A DNA stretch of 11,775 bases from CAZADH01 sp964483805 (lineage in GTDB: Bacteria > Muiribacteriota > Ozemobacteria > Ozemobacterales > Ozemobacteraceae). The stretch is taken from contig CAZADH010000197.1 of assembly GCA_964483805.1 (NCBI GenBank), forward strand, positions 1-11,775, in the 5' to 3' direction. A model generated the notes under the pieces. That model was not told the origin of the DNA and searched no databases. It saw nothing but the letters and a program-made list of their open reading frames with translations. Below, one piece after another: positions 7,872 to 11,775 of the stretch. Positions within the stretch are counted from its first letter, which is position 1; every line of letters starts with the position of its first letter. A program made the position numbers and the translations under genes.

Positions 7872-7901
7872 AAGCCTTGCCCTCCCACGGGGCAAGGCTT
7901 T
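7872..7901 (+). terminator. Intrinsic-type terminator after the helical secreted protein gene
   Basis: A perfect 11-bp stem: arms 7872-7882 and 7890-7900, 7-nt loop, followed by TTTATACTGTT counting from the last T's of the arm. It lies 48 nt past the stop codon. The short T tail makes it moderate in strength. It overlaps a promoter-like sequence for the next gene. Confidence 0.65.
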
Positions 7902-7906
7902 ATACT
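7877..7906 (+). promoter_or_regulatory. Probable sigma70-type promoter of the TPR/membrane protease-like/dapF operon
   Basis: TTGCCC (7877-7882, four of six matches to TTGACA), 18-nt spacer, then TATACT (7901-7906, five of six matches to TATAAT). Predicted start near 7913 gives a leader of about 34 nt before ATG 7947. The -35 lies inside the left arm of the terminator hairpin and the spacer contains the loop and right arm. Confidence 0.5.
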
Positions 7907-7946
7907 GTTGAGACGCATACGATCGCCGTTTCAGAAGGGGTCTGCC

Positions 7947-8042
7947 ATGGTCATGACGTCGCACTCCAGCAACAGCCAAAGCCAGAAGAGGTTCTCGCCC
8001 CGTCACGCCTTCGTCGGCGGTATCCTGACCGCTGCGTTGGTG
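7947..8042 (+). other. Signal-sequence segment of the TPR lipoprotein, in a different frame from the TPR body
   Basis: ATG 7947 follows AAGGGG by 6 nt. It opens a frame with a polar n-region, basic residues K14, R15 and R19, and a hydrophobic stretch from A21 to V32: a normal bacterial signal sequence. This frame then degenerates into an Arg/Gly-rich shadow that ends at 8258. The TPR body is in the next frame, where the codon at 8041-8043 is Cys, followed by S-D-G-A-P-P. Joining the hydrophobic stretch to that Cys by a +1 shift (or two missing bases) near 8037-8042 gives a typical lipoprotein signal. The segment is therefore read as the true 5' end of the TPR gene, separated by a frameshift that is either a sequencing error, a mutation or a recoding site. 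Confidence 0.55.
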
Positions 8043-8061
8043 TTCCGACGGGGCGCCGCCG

Positions 8062-9450
8062 TTGCCGAGTCTCGCCACGGTGCAAGCCGCGGCGGCGCCG
8101 GCCAAGAACGCCTCCGAGACCGTGAATCCGGCGGTCGCCACCGCCAAGGAGTTGGTCGGCCAAGGCATCGCCAACCTGGTCATGGGACAGGAAGCGCAGG
8201 CCGAAGCCGCTTTCGTAAAGGCTCAGAGCCTCGATCCGTATTCGGAAGAGTCGTATAACTTCCTGGGTTTGTTGTATTTACAGCAGGGACTGCACCAGAA
8301 GGCCGAGATGAGCCTGAAACAGGCGGTTGCCATCGAACCGATGTATGTCGAGGCGTTGCGCAATCTGGGCAAATTGTACTTGCAGCTCGAGCGGTTCGAC
8401 GATGCCGTTCCCTATTTGAAGCGCTCTCTGGCGTTGAACCGGCACCAGCCATACACTTCGTATTTACTCGGTATGGCACTCTACTTCAGCGGTCATGCCG
8501 AGGAAGCGATCAAGGCCTATGAGGCAGCGTTGGCCGAAGATCCGCACATGCCCGAAGACGTGCACTACAATCTGGGCGTGGCGTATCACGAGACGGGCCG
8601 ACTGCTCGAGGCCGCCCGCGAATACGAAACCGTGTTGAAAGTGAAGCCCGACCATCTGAACGCCCTGAACAACCTCGGTTTGACCTTGGGCGGCATGGGC
8701 GATCGCGAACGGGCGATCGGCAATTTCGAACAGGTGCTCAAGCTGAACCCGAAGCACGCCAAGGCGCACATCAACCTGGGCAACGTCTATCTGAGCACGA
8801 AGAACTACGTGGCCGCCGAGAAGGCGTATCGCGAGGCGATTGCCCTCGACGACAGCGACATCAGCGCGCGGATGAACCTGGGCGTGATCTATTTCGAGCA
8901 GGGACGCCTGGCTGACGCGGAACGCGAGTGGGATGCGATCCTGTCGCGGCAACCGAACAATCTACAAGTGTTGTCGGTCATGGGCTCGGCGTTCCTCGAA
9001 AAGAAACAGGTCGACCGGGCGATCGACGTGTTCCGCAAGATGGTCGATCTGCTGCCTGACAACGGCAACATCGCCAACACGCTGGGCTATCTGCTGGCCG
9101 ATGCCAACCGCGACCTCGAACAGGCCAAGACCTTGATCGAGAAGGCGATCCGCCTCGATCCGTCGAACCGGGCGACCTACCTCGATTCGTTGGCCTGGGT
9201 CCATTTTCGCAAGGGCGATCTCGAGCAGGCCCGCACGTTGCAGGAGCGTTCACTGGCGCTGTTTAGGCTCACGCACGAGCCGGCGAGTTCCGAGGTGTTG
9301 CTGCACATGGGCAAGATCTACGTCGGCCTGGCGCAGAACCGCCAGGCCCGCGATGCGTTCCAGGCTGCCATCGACCGGGGCGACGACCCCGAGATGGTGC
9401 GACTGGCCTCTGAGAGCATCGCGTTGCTCGAACCCACGACCACGCAATGA
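8062..9450 (+). CDS. TPR-repeat protein, likely outer-membrane/periplasmic lipoprotein; 5' end frameshifted
   Basis: The uninterrupted frame runs from a stop at 8026-8028 to TGA 9448-9450. The first conventional start in it is TTG 8062, giving 462 residues, with only a weak GGGG upstream. The real start is more likely ATG 7947 in another frame. After an Ala/Pro-rich linker come about twelve 34-residue TPRs covering almost the whole protein (about residues 28-450). They carry N-L-G-x-x-Y/L and A-x-x-x-x-x-x-A-I/L-x-L-x-P signatures. Repeats 10-11 contain N-T-L-G-Y-L-L-A-D and Y-L-D-S-L-A-W-V, the hallmark of proteobacterial TPR outer-membrane lipoproteins. TPR arrays scaffold protein complexes, here probably in the envelope. 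The stop overlaps the next start (ATGA), so it is translationally coupled to the membrane protein; dapF follows. The binding partner is unknown. Confidence 0.88.
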   Translation: MPSLATVQAAAAPAKNASETVNPAVATAKELVGQGIANLVMGQEAQAEAAFVKAQSLDPYSEESYNFLGLLYLQQGLHQKAEMSLKQAVAIEPMYVEALRNLGKLYLQLERFDDAVPYLKRSLALNRHQPYTSYLLGMALYFSGHAEEAIKAYEAALAEDPHMPEDVHYNLGVAYHETGRLLEAAREYETVLKVKPDHLNALNNLGLTLGGMGDRERAIGNFEQVLKLNPKHAKAHINLGNVYLSTKNYVAAEKAYREAIALDDSDISARMNLGVIYFEQGRLADAEREWDAILSRQPNNLQVLSVMGSAFLEKKQVDRAIDVFRKMVDLLPDNGNIANTLGYLLADANRDLEQAKTLIEKAIRLDPSNRATYLDSLAWVHFRKGDLEQARTLQERSLALFRLTHEPASSEVLLHMGKIYVGLAQNRQARDAFQAAIDRGDDPEMVRLASESIALLEPTTTQ

Positions 9451-10580
9451 CCGAACCGCCCGCGCACGAGGCGCGCAGTGCCCCGTTGCCGCAGGGATGC
9501 GCGCCCGAAACGCCAGTTTCGGGCGATGCAAGGGGGCCGTCGACCGGGGAGGCGGGCGCACCGGCTGGGGTCGGTCCCGCCGCGCCGGGTCCGACGGCGC
9601 CACCCACCGAACCGTTGTGGCCGGTGCCCGGCACCCTGGTGCCGCTGGGCATCGCCGTTCCGGTGTGGCTCGCGGCCTACGCCGGGGCTGCCGCGGTCTT
9701 CCCTGCCCTGCCGGCGTTGCCGCGCGAAGCCTCGGTGCTCATCGCTGCCTGTCTCATGACGGCGCTGGCTCTGGCCTGGATCATCGCCGCGGCGCAAGCA
9801 CAGGCACATCGCACCGTTTATCTGGGCATGGGCGCGCTGGGCCTGGTCGGCGTTTTGCTTCTGGCCGGCCCTGAGGTGACGCGGGTGCGCACGATCAATC
9901 GCACGGCCTCGATCGCCGGAACGGTGGCGACCCTCGGTCTGGGCCAACTCGGCCTGCCGAGTTGCCGCCCACTGGTCGGGGTCACCCTGAAGGTGCGCAA
10001 CCAGGTGTACGCGGCAATGAGCGACAGTTTCGCGCCGTTGTGGCCGCCGATCACGACCCAGCGACTGATGCTGCTCGCCCTGGCGCAACTGACATTGGCC
10101 ACCGGCATCGGCCTGTGGATCGGGCGCGGCATCGACGAGATCGGGTATCTGATCCCGGTGGCGTTGGTGGCCGGCCTGGCCGACATCTGGAGCGTGTTTG
10201 CCGGGGCAACGCAGATGATCGTGCGCAACGCCGAGATCAACTATTTTCTCATGCGCTTTCCCGAGCCGGGCACGACGCAGTTGCCGATGCTGATCGGGTT
10301 GTCGGATTACCTGTTCGCGGCCATCTTCTATGCGAGCGCCGTGAAGTTCAACCTGGCGGTGCGCCGTACGTTGGCGCTGGTCTTCGCGTCGTTCGTCATT
10401 GCCGTTGGCCTTGCCTTCGTCTGCCAGAACGGGTTTCCGGTATTGCCGATCATGGCGCTGCTGTTCGTGGTCGGCAACCTCGGGCGCCTGACGGTCAGCC
10501 GCCGGGACGTTGTCACTACAGTGTATGTATTGATCGGCATGGGGCTGGTGTTTCTGCTGGCCACGAATTTCCTCCGCTGA
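9447..10580 (+). CDS. Polytopic membrane protein, divergent signal-peptide-peptidase/presenilin-like (A22) aspartyl protease candidate
   Basis: 377 residues; ATG 9447 overlaps the TPR stop, TGA at 10578-10580. A Pro/Ala-rich tail (1-58) precedes about ten hydrophobic segments: 63-85, 95-116, 123-141, 154-170 (weak), 207-226, 233-253, 279-300, 307-326, 331-347 and 356-374. The sixth contains G-L-A-D-I-W-S-V-F (D246), the seventh I-G-L-S-D (D287), and the ninth begins P-V-L-P (331-334). Family knowledge: SPP/presenilins carry YD in TM6, GxGD in TM7 and PAL before TM9. D246-D287 spacing (41) is close to human SPP D219-D265 (46). F-P before TM7 and the I-F-x-A run after the second Asp also look SPP-like. 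The Tyr of YD is Ala and GxGD is GxSD, so activity is uncertain. If active, it would cut transmembrane helices in the inner membrane. Alternative: an unrelated membrane protein with chance Asp residues. The gene is certain; the family is moderate. Confidence 0.8.
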   Translation: MTEPPAHEARSAPLPQGCAPETPVSGDARGPSTGEAGAPAGVGPAAPGPTAPPTEPLWPVPGTLVPLGIAVPVWLAAYAGAAAVFPALPALPREASVLIAACLMTALALAWIIAAAQAQAHRTVYLGMGALGLVGVLLLAGPEVTRVRTINRTASIAGTVATLGLGQLGLPSCRPLVGVTLKVRNQVYAAMSDSFAPLWPPITTQRLMLLALAQLTLATGIGLWIGRGIDEIGYLIPVALVAGLADIWSVFAGATQMIVRNAEINYFLMRFPEPGTTQLPMLIGLSDYLFAAIFYASAVKFNLAVRRTLALVFASFVIAVGLAFVCQNGFPVLPIMALLFVVGNLGRLTVSRRDVVTTVYVLIGMGLVFLLATNFLR

Positions 10581-10598
10581 AACCATGGAGAGCGCACG

Positions 10599-11483
10599 AT
10601 GTTGAAGTTCGAAAAGATGCACGGGCTGGGCAATCACTTCATCTTCGTTACCGACGACCAGGCGGGTGTCGGCGATCTGCACGATCCGACGATCATCCGC
10701 GGTCTGTGCGACGTGCGCCGGGGAATTGGCGCCGACGGCATCGTCCTGATCGGCGCCCCGCTCGACAGTCAGAACCACTGCCGCATGCGCATCTTCAACA
10801 GCGACGGCAGCGAAGCGGAGATGTGCGGCAACGCCATACGTTGTGTTGCTCATCACCAACTGCGGTTGCACCCGGAACACCGCGACGCGTTGCGGATCGA
10901 AACCAAGGGCGGGGTCAAAGTGGTCCGCGCCGATTCGGGGTTGTTCGGGGTCGGACGCGACACCCGCTACCGGGTGGCGATGGGGGTTCCCGACTTCGAC
11001 CTGGTGAAGCGCGGCGAACTGCTCGACCCCGTGCGGGCCGAACCGCTGGCTTGGCAGGGGCGCACATTCACCCCGATCTATGTGTCGATGGGCAATCCGC
11101 ACGCCGTGATCTTCGCTGACCCGCCGCTGGCCCTCGACGAGATCCGCAGTGCCGGGCCGCTGTTCGAGACGCACCGCAACCACCCCAAGCGCATCAATGT
11201 CGAATTCGTCCGCATCGAGAACCCGCACCGGGCGATCATGACGGTGTGGGAGCGCGGATGCGGCCTGACCGAGGCGTGCGGCACGGGCGCGTGCGCCACC
11301 GGGGCGGCCGGATTCAAGACCGGGCGCCTGCAGTCGCCGGTCGATGTGGTCATGCCCGGGGGAACGCTCACCATCGAGGCGGCCGACGACGGTCAGATGT
11401 TGATGACCGGACCGGTGCAGGTGGTCTGCCAGGGCACCCTCGACGCCTCGCTGCTTGCCAGCCTGCGCGCACCCGGAGCGTGA
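10599..11483 (+). CDS. dapF: Diaminopimelate epimerase
   Basis: 294 residues; ATG 10599 with GGAG 8 nt upstream, TGA 11481-11483, 18 nt after the membrane protein. DapF interconverts LL- and meso-2,6-diaminopimelate without a cofactor, the last but one step to lysine and the source of meso-DAP for peptidoglycan; it is cytosolic. Both catalytic Cys are present: C76 in E-M-C-G-N-A-I-R-C and C227 in T-E-A-C-G-T-G-A-C. Other hallmarks are M-H-G-L-G-N, G-I-G-A-D-G, F-N-S-D-G-S, M-G-N-P-H, I-N-V-E-F and W-E-R-G. One oddity is H13 where nearly all DapF have Asp (G-N-D-F to G-N-H-F), beside the substrate-binding Asn12. Length (family about 275-285) is slightly long. It is in the operon with the TPR and protease-like genes and probably shares their promoter. 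Confidence 0.97.
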   Translation: MLKFEKMHGLGNHFIFVTDDQAGVGDLHDPTIIRGLCDVRRGIGADGIVLIGAPLDSQNHCRMRIFNSDGSEAEMCGNAIRCVAHHQLRLHPEHRDALRIETKGGVKVVRADSGLFGVGRDTRYRVAMGVPDFDLVKRGELLDPVRAEPLAWQGRTFTPIYVSMGNPHAVIFADPPLALDEIRSAGPLFETHRNHPKRINVEFVRIENPHRAIMTVWERGCGLTEACGTGACATGAAGFKTGRLQSPVDVVMPGGTLTIEAADDGQMLMTGPVQVVCQGTLDASLLASLRAPGA

Positions 11484-11538
11484 CCGGGCGGCGGAAGGCC
11501 GGCACGTATTTACATTGTAGTTCATGCGGAGGATCGCG

Positions 11539-11775
11539 ATGACCATCACCGGACGAATCCTCGGATTGGCAGCCCTCGCGGTGTTGCTGACGTGCCCCGT
11601 CTTTGGCGGCGGCGAACGCGAACCGGTGGTCGCCGGCCAGTTCTATCCCCAGGACGCCGCCAGCCTGAACGGCATGGTGCAACAGTGTCTGCGCGAGGCC
11701 GCGGCCCGGCCGATGCCGATGAAGGCACCGGCGGCGGCACAGTTCGTCGGTCTGATCGTGCCCCACGCCGGGTAT
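11539..11775 (+). CDS. Memo-family protein / AmmeMemoRadiSam system protein B, exported form (3' partial)
   Basis: ATG 11539 with GGAGG 6 nt upstream is preferred over the in-frame ATG 11524. 79 residues are visible before the window end. A signal peptide is seen (R6, hydrophobic 7-22, probable cleavage near V-F-G-G). The mature part starts with R-E-P-V-V-A-G-Q-F-Y-P-x-D, the N-terminal hallmark of Memo-like proteins, and ends with L-I-V-P-H-A-G-Y, which holds the first metal-ligand His of the family. Memo proteins resemble extradiol dioxygenases and bind copper or iron; in bacteria and archaea they co-occur with an AMMECR1-domain protein and a radical SAM enzyme (AmmeMemoRadiSam), possibly encoded just downstream. 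It follows dapF by 55 nt, with no strong promoter in the gap, so read-through is likely. The biochemical role of the system is unresolved. Confidence 0.9.
   Translation, partial: MTITGRILGLAALAVLLTCPVFGGGEREPVVAGQFYPQDAASLNGMVQQCLREAAARPMPMKAPAAAQFVGLIVPHAGY

Noticed and set aside
9962..11119. 385-residue + strand frame overlapping the membrane protein and dapF
   Set aside because: Out of frame with both; very rich in Arg, Gly and Asp; no hydrophobic segment or motif.
11501..11520. AT-rich patch before the Memo gene as a promoter
   Set aside because: TACATT could be a -10, but there is nothing like a -35 at 16-18 nt upstream.
9318..11549. 743-residue open frame on the - strand
   Set aside because: It lies antisense to the TPR 3' end, the membrane protein gene and all of dapF, which are well supported. 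Its composition (Arg, His, Gln, Asp) is typical of a shadow frame in GC-rich coding DNA, with no domain.

Overview
The window is GC-rich bacterial chromosome with dense gene packing. Every gene is on the + strand except ridA. The signal peptides, lipoprotein signals, a diaminopimelate epimerase (meso-DAP peptidoglycan) and an outer-membrane-style TPR lipoprotein point to a diderm (Gram-negative-type) bacterium. The large Ig-like/NHL surface lipoprotein with poly-Gly after its lipid-anchored Cys, and the secreted Memo-family protein, suggest an uncultivated lineage or one distant from model Proteobacteria. I cannot name the phylum from sequence alone. No tRNA, rRNA, CRISPR array, IS element or phage gene was seen.

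Layout. (1) Positions 1-5301 hold two consecutive genes for large secreted modular beta-sandwich proteins: a 5'-truncated carboxypeptidase-regulatory/Fn3-like protein and a 1320-residue lipoprotein with about seven Ig/PKD-like modules and a C-terminal NHL-type propeller. A perfect 16-bp hairpin lies downstream of the second gene. (2) Positions 5551-6633 encode a secreted protein built from two copies of a DUF3299-like domain with a His/Cys-rich tail. It converges on ridA (6694-7086, - strand), the enamine/imine deaminase. (3) Positions 7260-7823 encode a small secreted, all-helical protein of unknown function, ending in a hairpin terminator into which the next promoter appears to be built. (4) Positions 7947-11775 look like one operon: a 12-repeat TPR lipoprotein whose signal sequence is in a different frame from its body, a polytopic membrane protein overlapping it by 4 nt, dapF 18 nt further on, and a Memo-family (AmmeMemoRadiSam system protein B) gene cut by the window end.

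The most interesting item is the 377-residue membrane protein at 9447-10580. Its last five transmembrane segments follow the layout of signal-peptide-peptidase/presenilin (family A22) aspartyl proteases: an Asp in TM6, a G-L-S-D motif in TM7 and a P-x-L-P motif at the start of TM9, with spacings close to eukaryotic SPP. Both the YD and GxGD motifs are altered. It is translationally coupled to a TPR lipoprotein and sits next to a cell-wall precursor gene. This suggests an envelope proteolysis or quality-control role, but that is inference.
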